Origin: a virus
Strand: one strand, 5' to 3'
IMG/VR virus record: IMGVR_UViG_3300050138_000202
Location: 1 to 63,807 of that record
Length of the DNA: 63,807 nt
Each line of letters starts with the position of its first letter. The stretch's first letter is position 1. Position numbers and translations under genes: made by a program. The notes below the pieces were generated by a model. The model searched no databases and was not told where the DNA came from. It was given only the letters and a program-made list of their open reading frames with translations. Positions 57,834 to 63,807 of this stretch are shown piece after piece.

Positions 57834-58376
57834 ATGAAACGCTGCTATGTGTGCGAAGCGACTAAGCCACTCATTGAATTCTATAAAAACGTCTCAACAA
57901 AAGACGGTTTGCAATCCATGTGCAAAATATGTACCAAACGCACTCAACGTGCTACTCACATACTAGATCCATCGCGGCGCTCAGAAGGCAATAAAAAGCG
58001 CTATTATAAAAACCACGAATTAAGCAAACAGAGAGCCCGCAAGAAACATGCCAAGTTTCGTTCAGACAAACCAAATGAATTCGCAACGTATCAAGCTAAG
58101 CAAAAGCTTGCTGGATATGGTTTATCGCTAGAAGAATACGATAAAATGCTATTAGATCAAGGACATAAGTGCAAGCTATGTCCTATCATGCATATTAAAT
58201 CTAAAAGCCTATGCGTAGACCACAATCACGCGACTGGTTTGGTACGCGGTTTGCTGTGTAGATCATGCAACTCAATGCTTGGCCTTGCAAAAGATAGTCC
58301 AATCACATTGGCTAATGGTATCGCATACCTAGAAAACGATTCTCTAAAAAACACTTTTGTAAAAAAACAGTTTTAG
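57834..58376 (+). CDS. Endonuclease VII-like HNH nuclease
   Basis: 180 residues from ATG 57834. N-terminal CYVCEATKP..CKICTKR zinc pair, basic linker, then YGLSLEEYDKMLLDQGHKCKLC, LCVDHNHATGLVRGLLC and CNSMLGLAKDSP, the recombination endonuclease VII (T4 gp49-like) core. Could resolve branched DNA for packaging or be a homing enzyme of that family; the extra N-terminal zinc domain and its own promoter in the opposite orientation favour a mobile origin. Confidence 0.8.
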   Translation: MKRCYVCEATKPLIEFYKNVSTKDGLQSMCKICTKRTQRATHILDPSRRSEGNKKRYYKNHELSKQRARKKHAKFRSDKPNEFATYQAKQKLAGYGLSLEEYDKMLLDQGHKCKLCPIMHIKSKSLCVDHNHATGLVRGLLCRSCNSMLGLAKDSPITLANGIAYLENDSLKNTFVKKQF

Positions 58377-58435
58377 GACTACCCTATTAACCACTCCCCA
58401 TCGAACCCACTGGGTACCCCCTGCAAGTTTTATGC

Positions 58436-58762
58436 CTATTTGATTTCGTGTCTGAATTCTACTTCGTCGCACCATTCGTGCATTGCTTTAACGGGCTTGC
58501 CTACGAGCCTATAGACCATAGCGTCGTATAGCATGCGTAGCTCGCGCAGTGCCTTAAAATACTCGCTAGCGTCGTCACTGGTGAATATTAAGCGCTGCTG
58601 TAACCTATTATCGACATACAACTTCATGTCGTCAATACCACGCTTATCATTCCAGAATAGCGGAGATACGCAACCGATGTTTATCCACTTGTTTTCTTTG
58701 GTGTATATGCGAACTGTTGCGCCAGCTTGGTACATCTCTTTTTCAACGACAATCATAGGCAC
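58436..58762 (-). CDS. Hypothetical protein
   Basis: 108 residues, RBS GAGGTGCCT. Beta-rich start (QAGATVRIYTKENKWINIG) and a helical end (EYFKALRELRMLYDAMVYRL). First gene left of the motif-rich region. Unknown. Confidence 0.55.
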   Translation of the reverse strand: MPMIVVEKEMYQAGATVRIYTKENKWINIGCVSPLFWNDKRGIDDMKLYVDNRLQQRLIFTSDDASEYFKALRELRMLYDAMVYRLVGKPVKAMHEWCDEVEFRHEIK

Positions 58763-58862
58763 CTCAACTCAATCATGCCAAAAATCCCCAATTCTGCAAG
58801 AAATCTCTAAATGATACGCCTCAAAATCGAACGTCTCAGAATGAGACAATCCCAAAATGAGA

Positions 58863-59004
58863 TGGCATGAATATTGCATAGTCTCAATTTGAGAATCCCA
58901 ATATGAGACGTGGCCTGGAAATTGCAGAGTGCAATCCGCGTGCCAATCCCAAATTGAGACTGGCACCGATCTTGCATGCGCCTATATGTGGCACCGATCT
59001 TGCT
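58863..59004 (+). promoter_or_regulatory. Cluster of sigma54-like elements (four plus, one minus)
   Basis: Plus-strand TGG..GC[A/T] elements at 58863-58878, 58911-58926, 58961-58976 and 58989-59004, each GG-N10-GC; the last two share GGCACCGATCTTGC and are 28 bp apart. A minus-strand element, TGGCACGCGGATTGCA, lies at 58930-58945. TGGCAC..TTGC is the sigma54 -24/-12 consensus. No plus-strand gene follows, so any product would be a non-coding RNA. Confidence 0.55.
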
Positions 59005-59155
59005 TTGAGCGATTATGAGAATCTTTAATGATATCATATAGTTCCGAGCGCCTCTTATAACGCGTTTAAAACGATCAGTCTCTAATTGGTGCGTCTCAAA
59101 ATAGTCACATCCAATTTGCGAAATTAATGTGGCATGGCCTTTTGAATTCCTATTG

Positions 59156-59505
59156 ACCGCGCCACGCGACGCGCGCAAAATTTAGTGCCGACGATACGCG
59201 GCCACTCGAAGGCCAAATCCGGCCCAACGCCCCAAAATGAGACGCGTTATTCGCCCCGCCATTGCATTTTGCCGATCAGGTCCATGCATCGGGACCCGTT
59301 CAAATTCTCGTCGCGCCACGCGCGCCACGCGCGCTCAAGATGCCACGCCACGCGCCACAATTGATGCGCCACGCGGTGTCGCCACGCCACGCGATCTTTG
59401 CCCAGCCTCGCGGTCACGCGCCGCGCGAAATCCAGCCACGCGCCGCGCTGCGCGGTTTAAAGGCCTATTCACGCGCTGAACAATAGGGCCACGCGCCGCG
59501 CGTGG
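59156..59505. repeat. GCCACGCG short-repeat array
   Basis: About ten copies of GCCACGC(G), often overlapping GCGCGC, in 350 bp that is far more GC-rich than its surroundings. Frames through it give only Arg/Ala-rich low-complexity peptides. Further copies are at 63217 and 63453. Candidates are an origin, a partition-type site or a recombination hot spot. Confidence 0.5.
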
Positions 59506-59512
59506 CAGTCTA

Positions 59513-59616
59513 TGCAAAATCAGGGCCAACACAAAATCCAATGCAAGTTCTATGCCAAGTCTAAAAACGTATGCAAATCCCATGCCAAGCCTCCAGTTTA
59601 TGCAATTTTCGTGCCA
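59513..59616 (-). promoter_or_regulatory. Four tandem sigma54-like elements at 29-30 bp spacing
   Basis: Minus-strand elements at 59513-59528, 59542-59557, 59572-59587 and 59601-59616, all GG-N10-GC and all in the same orientation, repeat at 29, 30 and 29 bp, close to three helical turns. The last overlaps the end of the gene at 59598. Such phasing suggests cooperative protein binding as much as promoter function. Confidence 0.55.
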
Positions 59617-59765
59617 ACTAAAGAAATTGTCGTATAATAATGCGCCTTAAAATGATACGAGTCTTCAGCCTGCAATCGCTGTGCCACAACTCTATATTTC
59701 TCATTTTGAAACGTGATCTCTTGTCCCACACTGAGACGCCGCTTGCACCAAATATTGCGACTCAT
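59598..59765 (-). CDS. Small protein (55 aa) of the motif-rich region
   Basis: 55 residues from ATG 59765 behind GGAGGT. Beta-rich (GQEITFQNEKYRVVAQRL). FQNE is encoded by a copy of the palindrome, and the start codon also lies in one. A sigma54-like element (59779-59794) is just upstream. Unknown function. Confidence 0.6.
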   Translation of the reverse strand: MSRNIWCKRRLSVGQEITFQNEKYRVVAQRLQAEDSYHFKAHYYTTISLVGTKIA

Positions 59766-59786
59766 TTTGATACCTCCATGCAAAAG

Positions 59787-60014
59787 TTATGCCAACACTG
59801 CCTGTTTTTCGATTGACAGGTCTGTCTCATATTCATCCGTATAATAATCGAGCAGTTCAGAGTGTTTCGCTTTGAAACGTACCATTTTGACACCTTCATC
59901 GGCATATTCTTTTATGAGACGTTTCAAACCAATGCGTGCCAATTCGAGACTGGAATAGACCTCCAGCCAATCGCTCGATCCTGAGACATGTCTCAAAATG
60001 AATACGTGTTTCAT
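59787..60014 (-). CDS. Small protein of the motif-rich region
   Basis: 75 residues, RBS AAAGGATATC. Alpha/beta (KHVFILRHVSGSSDWLEVYS, LARIGLKRLIKEYADEG), acidic end. Start codon in a palindrome copy. It resembles the 42-residue neighbour at 60050-60178 in its first strand. Unknown. Confidence 0.65.
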   Translation of the reverse strand: MKHVFILRHVSGSSDWLEVYSSLELARIGLKRLIKEYADEGVKMVRFKAKHSELLDYYTDEYETDLSIEKQAVLA

Positions 60015-60049
60015 ATTGATATCCTTTCGTTATGCAAGAGTTATGCCAA

Positions 60050-60178
60050 TCAATGTACCATTTCGAGACGCAATTCAAACTCAATACCATCGCGCCTCAA
60101 AATGAGACATACCGCCCAGACCTCGGCCTCTGTCTCGTAATCGAACGTCTTACCTTGATACACCACAATGTGTCTCAT
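60050..60178 (-). CDS. Small protein (42 aa) of the motif-rich region
   Basis: 42 residues from ATG 60178 behind AAAGGGG: MRHIVVYQGKTFDYETEAEV.. ending RLEMVH. The palindrome covers the ATG and recurs inside (CLILRRDG). A sigma54-like element sits 19 nt upstream of the ATG. Its small size makes it easy to miss, but start signals are as good as its neighbours. Confidence 0.55.
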   Translation of the reverse strand: MRHIVVYQGKTFDYETEAEVWAVCLILRRDGIEFELRLEMVH

Positions 60179-60204
60179 ATTGAAACCCCTTTGTTATGCA
60201 ATAT

Positions 60205-60876
60205 CTATGCCACTTTGTCCCATTTGGTATTCTCAAAATTCTTCGTCCCATGGTAGCACAGTCCCACTTTGAGACACGAACCCAGCGCGGCGACCATATC
60301 GTCGTCTGTCCCATTTTGATACCCTGCCGCCTCTAATTGATCCATTGTCTCAAAAACGCGCGCATGGAAATCTGTCTCAATTTGAATCAGTTTGTCTTGT
60401 TTGCCACCAAATGAGAATATGGCACGGAAATTGCTAGGCAATCGCGCTTTCTCATTTTGAAACATCTGGACCTGTTTCGTGTACGCATAGAACGAGACAC
60501 GTTTGTCCGCCTCAAAATGAGACATGATCTTAACCCATCGGTTTAGATATTCCATGGAGTAAAAGTCGCCCGCGTCATGAATTCTCACAACGAGACGTTT
60601 GGTTGATCTCTTATTGAGCCACTTTTCAATGTCTGCAATCATCATGCCAACGAATGTATCATTTTGAGTCAGTGCCAGTTTGGCTTCGTGGGCGCGCTTT
60701 ACATTCCCAAATTGATACGCGCCTTGCCGCGCATAACATCCCACAGCGCACAATCCCGCATTGGGACACGTTTTAATCCCACTTTGAGACATAAACGCTG
60801 GGATGGTCCAATTCACGTTGGTAATCCCATTTTGAGACGATTTCTTCATCTTGCTATTCTGCGTTAAAAGATCCAC
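60205..60876 (-). CDS. GP88-family phage protein
   Basis: 224 residues from GTG 60876 behind AAAGGGGG. LLTQNSKMKKS, GIKTCPNAGLCAVGCYARQGAYQF, VKRAHEAKLALTQ and VVRIHDAGDFYSMEYLNRWV match the gene product 88 family found in mycobacteriophages and others, function unknown; three Cys in CPNAGLCAVGC suggest a metal site. Six or more palindrome copies are written into it (SQNG, MSQSG, TQND, FQNE), altering residues outside the conserved core. A sigma54-like element lies upstream at 60905-60920. Confidence 0.8.
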   Translation of the reverse strand: MDLLTQNSKMKKSSQNGITNVNWTIPAFMSQSGIKTCPNAGLCAVGCYARQGAYQFGNVKRAHEAKLALTQNDTFVGMMIADIEKWLNKRSTKRLVVRIHDAGDFYSMEYLNRWVKIMSHFEADKRVSFYAYTKQVQMFQNEKARLPSNFRAIFSFGGKQDKLIQIETDFHARVFETMDQLEAAGYQNGTDDDMVAALGSCLKVGLCYHGTKNFENTKWDKVA

Positions 60877-60921
60877 ACAATCCCCCTTTGATACGTTTAA
60901 ATTTGAGATCCAATGCAATTC

Positions 60922-61380
60922 TTATGCCACAACTCGCGTGTCTCGAATTGAGTCAGGTATCCGTACCTTTTTGAGACCGACCAAAGACCTTGCAAGAGTC
61001 AGGCCATCGGCCCAATCTGATGCGTCTCCATCTGAGGCGATATCAATTGCATCGCCCAAATAGTGTTTCAAAATGAGAAGACATGCCACCACGACCGTAT
61101 CATAAGGATACTGTCTCGTTTTGCAAAAATTGAATGCCTCATTTTGAGACATGTGCTCCCTAAACGACATGGGCTCACACGAACCGACTCGTTCTGAGCC
61201 ATTCACATTGAGACCACCATATGTCTTAGAATGAGCCGTGTATCCAGATAGACCACCATGTGTCTCAGAATAGTCACGTATCAATTTGGCACATTTTACA
61301 ATCGCGGTCTGATATTTCTTCTCATTTTGAGACGTTTGGCCGCGTTGGCCCTTAAAAGTCCAGTAGTGTGTATAACCCAT
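60922..61380 (-). CDS. MGYTHYW-type phage protein
   Basis: 152 residues, RBS AAAGGGGG. The opening MGYTHYWTFKG and the segment YDTVVVACLLILKHYLGDAI identify a common phage protein family of unknown function. Palindrome copies encode TSQNEKK and MSQNEAF. The upstream spacer has a GAGACAC-N6-GTGTCTC hairpin (61394-61413) and no sigma54-like element. Confidence 0.75.
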   Translation of the reverse strand: MGYTHYWTFKGQRGQTSQNEKKYQTAIVKCAKLIRDYSETHGGLSGYTAHSKTYGGLNVNGSERVGSCEPMSFREHMSQNEAFNFCKTRQYPYDTVVVACLLILKHYLGDAIDIASDGDASDWADGLTLARSLVGLKKVRIPDSIRDTRVVA

Positions 61381-61601
61381 AAAATCCCCCTTTGAGACAC
61401 GTTATTGTGTCTCTATTTAATACTAACACGATACGTCAAAAAAACACAATAGCGATTCTCAATTTGGGACAAATGCCCTGAATATATCCATTATGAGACA
61501 GTACCAAAGAAAGACAACGAATATCTTTTGTCCCATTAGGAGACATTTCCACGAAACAGCTTGACTTCTCATTTTGGTACGCCTAATCCTATTTCGTCCC
61601 A

Positions 61602-61997
61602 TTATGCACCACGCTTGAACTGTCTCGTATTGAGACCAAATACCTTCGCCGAGCCATTTTGAGCCACCATATATGCCGCCTCAGATTGAAACACTGGTGT
61701 ATCAAACTGTTTCAGCACGAATGTCTCATAAAGATACGGGTTATATGTAACAATTTCACACGCATCAATCTGAGACTGATCGTGCGCCACATCTAATGCA
61801 ATTAGTGTGCCAACGACGCCAGCGTGTACGTTTTTGCGACGTTCCAATAAGACACGCTCCCTGCCTCGTTTTGAGACTTTATAGTCGCAGTCTCGTAATG
61901 AGACGAAGTTGGCATGCGCTATAACGCGTCCCGTTTTGAGACATTTAACGCTCCATACCTTCTTATGCAGGTTAAAGTAGACGAACACGCGTCCCAT
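61602..61997 (-). CDS. Hypothetical protein of the motif-rich region
   Basis: 131 residues from ATG 61997, which overlaps the stop of the gene upstream (TAATG) and lies in a palindrome copy. Beta-rich start (GRVFVYFNLHKKVWSVKCLK), later VAQNGSAKVFGL. Unknown. Confidence 0.6.
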   Translation of the reverse strand: MGRVFVYFNLHKKVWSVKCLKTGRVIAHANFVSLRDCDYKVSKRGRERVLLERRKNVHAGVVGTLIALDVAHDQSQIDACEIVTYNPYLYETFVLKQFDTPVFQSEAAYMVAQNGSAKVFGLNTRQFKRGA

Positions 61998-62161
61998 TAT
62001 GAGACCAATCGTTTCATTATAAGCCAAGTCGCGCGCAATGCCTCAAAATGAGATGGTTGGGCAGGCTGAGGAATTGTCGCATTTTGAGACTCTTTACCAC
62101 TCAAGCCACCTTGGATCAAAATGAGATAGTTTCCCGTTTTGGTACGTTTAGCGTTGACCAT
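61997..62161 (-). CDS. Small protein (54 aa)
   Basis: 54 residues from ATG 62161 behind AAGGGGGG. VNAKRTKTGNYLILIQGGLSG, then KESQNATIP, another palindrome-encoded SQN. Translationally coupled to the next gene. Unknown. Confidence 0.55.
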   Translation of the reverse strand: MVNAKRTKTGNYLILIQGGLSGKESQNATIPQPAQPSHFEALRATWLIMKRLVS

Positions 62162-62200
62162 AAAATCCCCCCTTGAAAATGTTTCAATCTGAAACACTAG

Positions 62201-62226
62201 CCAGCGCCCCAAAAATGAGACGCTGG
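62201..62226. promoter_or_regulatory. Spacer hairpin built around a palindrome copy
   Basis: CCAGCG-N14-CGCTGG between the genes at 62239 and 61997-62161; the loop contains most of a GTCTCA-N3-TGAGAC copy. A similar hairpin, GACCGTC-N9-GACGGTC, is at 62598-62620 in the next spacer. No T-run, so not simple terminators. Confidence 0.45.
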
Positions 62227-62238
62227 TATTGTCCCAAA

Positions 62239-62538
62239 TTAAGCCGCTACCGACTCTTTGCGTTCCACATTGAGACGCTTCGCGGTAGACACGTTAATTA
62301 GTCCCAATTCGTTACACTTAACGAATCCCACTTTGAGAAGAAGTGTCTCAGCATCGCACACACGGTTTGTCTCATATTGAGTCGTGGTGACGCTGAATTG
62401 GGCTGTCTCAAAATTACCCCCAGCCGCCTCAATACGAGACTTGATGGCTGCGCGTTCTTTTTCGAGACGCTTCATTTCTTGTCCCAAAGCGATAAACTGT
62501 GCCAAATCGGCGTCAGTAGGTTTGATAGCTTTTCCCAT
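62239..62538 (-). CDS. Small coiled-coil protein
   Basis: 99 residues from ATG 62538 behind AGGAGTATCAAA. Coiled coil (QEMKRLEKERAAIKSRIEAA) then a beta/alpha end (FSVTTTQYETNRVCDAETLL). Start codon inside a palindrome variant. Unknown. Confidence 0.6.
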   Translation of the reverse strand: MGKAIKPTDADLAQFIALGQEMKRLEKERAAIKSRIEAAGGNFETAQFSVTTTQYETNRVCDAETLLLKVGFVKCNELGLINVSTAKRLNVERKESVAA

Positions 62539-62640
62539 TTTGATACTCCTGTGCCTCATTTTGAGGCAGTTTAGTGGACCATTTTGGCACACCACAAGAC
62601 CGTCCCACCATGAGACGGTCCTAGCTGTGTCAATTTAAGA

Positions 62641-62883
62641 CTATTTAGTGAAAACCCCAAAGTGTCTCACTTTGGTACGACGTACCGTTTTGATAATGTA
62701 TTGATCTAAGACAATGGACCATCTGGCTTGAATTGAGACAAGCTCACCAATCTCAAAACGAGACAGGTCCTGATAAGTCTGCAATTCGTGGCCATTGACC
62801 TCTATAGTGCCGCCTAAATCGGCTAAGCGATGTTTCGTTTTGATACGCCCTTTGGCGCTGTGGGTTTTATCTGGATTTATCAT
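62641..62883 (-). CDS. Small basic protein
   Basis: 80 residues, RBS TAGGGGG. Contains GGTIEVNGHELQTYQDLSRFEIGE and a basic C-terminus (TVRRTKVRHFG). It is the first gene of the minus-strand run as read from the right and might be the regulator, but no helix-turn-helix is evident. Confidence 0.55.
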   Translation of the reverse strand: MINPDKTHSAKGRIKTKHRLADLGGTIEVNGHELQTYQDLSRFEIGELVSIQARWSIVLDQYIIKTVRRTKVRHFGVFTK

Positions 62884-62981
62884 TATGAGACCCCCTAAAG
62901 ATCCTGTCTTAATTAACAGGACACAATAGACTAATGCATGGAATAGGCCAAAGAATCCTCAATGATTTCAATAGCCTCAGT

Positions 62982-62999
62982 ATGAGAAGCTGTCGAACT
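62982..62999. repeat. 18-bp direct repeat, second copy
   Basis: ATGAGAAGCTGTCGAACT is identical to 57711-57728. A shorter copy, TGTCGAACTA, recurs at 63651-63660. Both long copies lie in non-coding gaps beside sigma54-like elements. Confidence 0.55.
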
Positions 63000-63136
63000 A
63001 GTATACGTCTCATCACTGTGAGACATGCTAACCCTGCGAAACAGTTCTGAAAAAACGATTTTGTATAACTATTAGTCGATGCACTGGGCGTAGACACCTG
63101 GATGTACCATTATGAGGCTATGCAATCTTTACCATT

Positions 63137-63213
63137 GAATAGAGGTCTATTCCCCTAAGTCTTAACAGACCGGCATGAATAGACCGCGCCACGGGCCTTA
63201 TAACACGTTATAA
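63137..63213. promoter_or_regulatory. Two perfect palindromes, operator candidates
   Basis: GAATAGA-GG-TCTATTC at 63137-63152, with a half site GAATAGACC at 63177-63185, and TTATAAC-AC-GTTATAA at 63198-63213. A relative of the second, TTATAACGCGTTTAA, is at 59055-59069. They differ from the main palindrome and suggest at least two more DNA-binding proteins. Confidence 0.5.
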
Positions 63214-63807
63214 CATGCCACGCGCGCCTAAGTCCTAAGCTTAGTCAATTTAATAGGGCTAGACAAAATAGATCAGGACCATGACTCATTATGGGACAGT
63301 CGAAGAGTTTGTCTACCTGCAAAGGCTGTGCCAAGTCTCGTTATGAGAATAGCATGGTGACGGGATGCAATAGGTGCGCCAGTCTCAATTTAATACGGGA
63401 TAGGTGGGTTTTCCCCGCCTCACTTATGGTCTGTCCCACCTTGATACACCTGGCCACGCGCTGGGTTTTTGTGTTTCAAATTGAGATAATCTCTTATTGA
63501 GAATCCCTGAATGAGACTGAGTTGGCATGGCACGATAAATGCACCGCAATAAACGTCACAGCCTCACATTGAGACTAAGTTGGCATGGTCCAGAAATTGC
63601 ATAGCGTAGAGTGGCATGTCTCATATAGGGATGGCACGCTTTTTGAGGTCTGTCGAACTAACAGTGACTGAGTTTGAGACGCTATTCCCTATACACCTTA
63701 GTTCTCGCTATAAGCGCCGTGGTAAGGTGTGTGTCTAAAGTTTCGTCGCACCATAATGAGCCGCTATCTCGTTGTATTCAATAGGGAATGTCAATTTTAA
63801 GGCCCTT

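Larger units (their letters stand above)
58763..59597. other. 835-bp non-coding, motif-rich control region
   Basis: No credible gene on either strand. Its left part (58833-59004) packs five GTCTCA-N3-TGAGAC copies and five sigma54-like elements (four plus, one minus). The middle is a GC-rich GCCACGCG array (59156-59505), and the right end holds the first of four tandem minus-strand sigma54-like elements. A palindrome-like TTATAACGCGTTTAA occurs at 59055. Looks like a master regulatory region or replication origin. Confidence 0.6.
59779..60211 (-). promoter_or_regulatory. Sigma54-like elements in front of three small genes
   Basis: Minus-strand elements at 59779-59794, 60032-60047 and 60196-60211 precede the genes starting at 59765, 60014 and 60178. 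From the -12 GC to the ATG is 14, 19 and 19 nt. A true sigma54 start about 12 nt downstream would leave almost no leader and would lose the visible ribosome binding sites, so these may instead be regulator sites or give leaderless transcripts. Confidence 0.5.
58833..63620. repeat. Dispersed palindrome GTCTCA-N3-TGAGAC, more than 50 copies
   Basis: Consensus (G)TCYCA-N3-TGAGAC, usually with zero to three mismatches and AAA, TTT or mixed A/T in the centre. A perfect copy is at 58833-58847; good copies include 60094-60108, 60824-60838 and 61136-61150. Copies occur on average every 60-100 bp through genes and spacers. Several cover start codons (for example 59765, 60178, 61997, 62538), and in spacers they form hairpin arms (61394-61413, 62201-62226, 62598-62620). 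The inverted symmetry points to a dimeric DNA-binding protein. Confidence 0.8.
62884..63807. other. 924-bp non-coding region with palindromes and sigma54-like elements
   Basis: No credible gene; the frame at 63291-63500 lacks a ribosome binding site and is built from motif copies. It holds about ten palindrome or half-palindrome copies, GAATAGA-GG-TCTATTC at 63137-63152, TTATAAC-AC-GTTATAA at 63198-63213, and plus-strand sigma54-like elements at 63528-63543 and 63586-63601. These last two are preceded by the repeated GAGACT(G/A)AGTTGGCATGG. It may be the left control region of genes beyond the window. Confidence 0.55.

Noticed and set aside
59237-59583. Overlapping Arg/Ala-rich frames on both strands
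   Set aside because: They are products of the GCCACGCG repeats; composition is low complexity and the ATG is just part of a palindrome copy.
60420-60435. Plus-strand sigma54-like element inside the GP88-like gene
   Set aside because: It matches the spacing, but it lies in a codon-constrained stretch of a minus-strand gene with no plus-strand gene after it; I count it only as a possible family member.
63291-63500. 69-residue plus-strand frame with two CxxC pairs
   Set aside because: The ATG sits in a palindrome copy, there is no ribosome binding site, and the peptide is largely translated motif sequence.
58833-63620. CRISPR array
   Set aside because: Repeats are short, imperfect, of irregular spacing and lie inside genes; there are no unique spacers of constant length and no cas genes.

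Overview
The window is part of a large tailed-phage genome from the Caudoviricetes. It carries a major capsid protein, a prohead protease, a contractile tail sheath with its tube, and a long repetitive tail fibre, so the virion is a myovirus. No terminase, portal, DNA polymerase or RNA polymerase gene is recognisable, so much of the genome lies outside. Encoded lipoproteins with lipoboxes and a cassette of small membrane proteins suggest a Gram-negative host. I cannot name the host.

Layout. (1) 1-6311, minus strand: a partial macro-domain-like gene, a PurA/PurZ-family adenylosuccinate synthetase, a VWA protein, an 850-nt structured non-coding stretch with a tRNA gene and tRNA-like cloverleaves, small genes, an HNH endonuclease and the prohead protease. 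(2) 6429-36069, mostly plus strand: a sigma70-type promoter, then virion genes from a scaffold-like protein and capsid through connectors to sheath, tube and fibre, interrupted by many free-standing homing endonucleases. Inside this block are a GGDEF/mCpol-like nucleotidyl cyclase with zinc knuckles, a 2H-phosphoesterase-like domain fused to a lytic transglycosylase-like domain, two ice-binding (DUF3494) folds and, on the minus strand, a MazZ-like dNTP pyrophosphohydrolase. (3) 36071-40732, mostly minus: small membrane proteins (probable lysis cassette), a lipoprotein and a GIY-YIG endonuclease. (4) 40928-42221, plus: a short operon. (5) 42288-58762, almost all minus: one very compact operon-like string joined by ATGA or TAATG overlaps. 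It encodes Thg1, a PIN-like protein, AAA+ ATPase, CoaD-like transferase, DUF3307 protein, four further lipoproteins, a cREC-like receiver, a PhaR-like DNA-binding domain, an rIIB-like protein and many unknowns. (6) 58763-63807: a regulatory-looking region of small minus-strand genes.

The most unusual signal is region 6. Two short DNA motifs recur through genes and spacers alike. One is an imperfect palindrome, GTCTCA-N3-TGAGAC, seen more than fifty times by eye. The other, TGGCA..TTGCA with GG-N10-GC spacing, matches the sigma54 -24/-12 promoter consensus and is seen about sixteen times on both strands. The palindrome overlaps several start codons and writes the peptide SQNE or close variants into unrelated proteins. 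This looks like a dense operator, stoperator or enhancer system laid over an early region.

Other candidates for new biology are a circularly permuted ice-binding domain inserted in the tail sheath, the virion-cluster cyclase plus 2H domain, the PurZ-like and MazZ-like pair (possible 2-aminoadenine metabolism), and the tRNA-like array in a genome that also encodes a Thg1-type 3'-5' nucleotide-adding enzyme.
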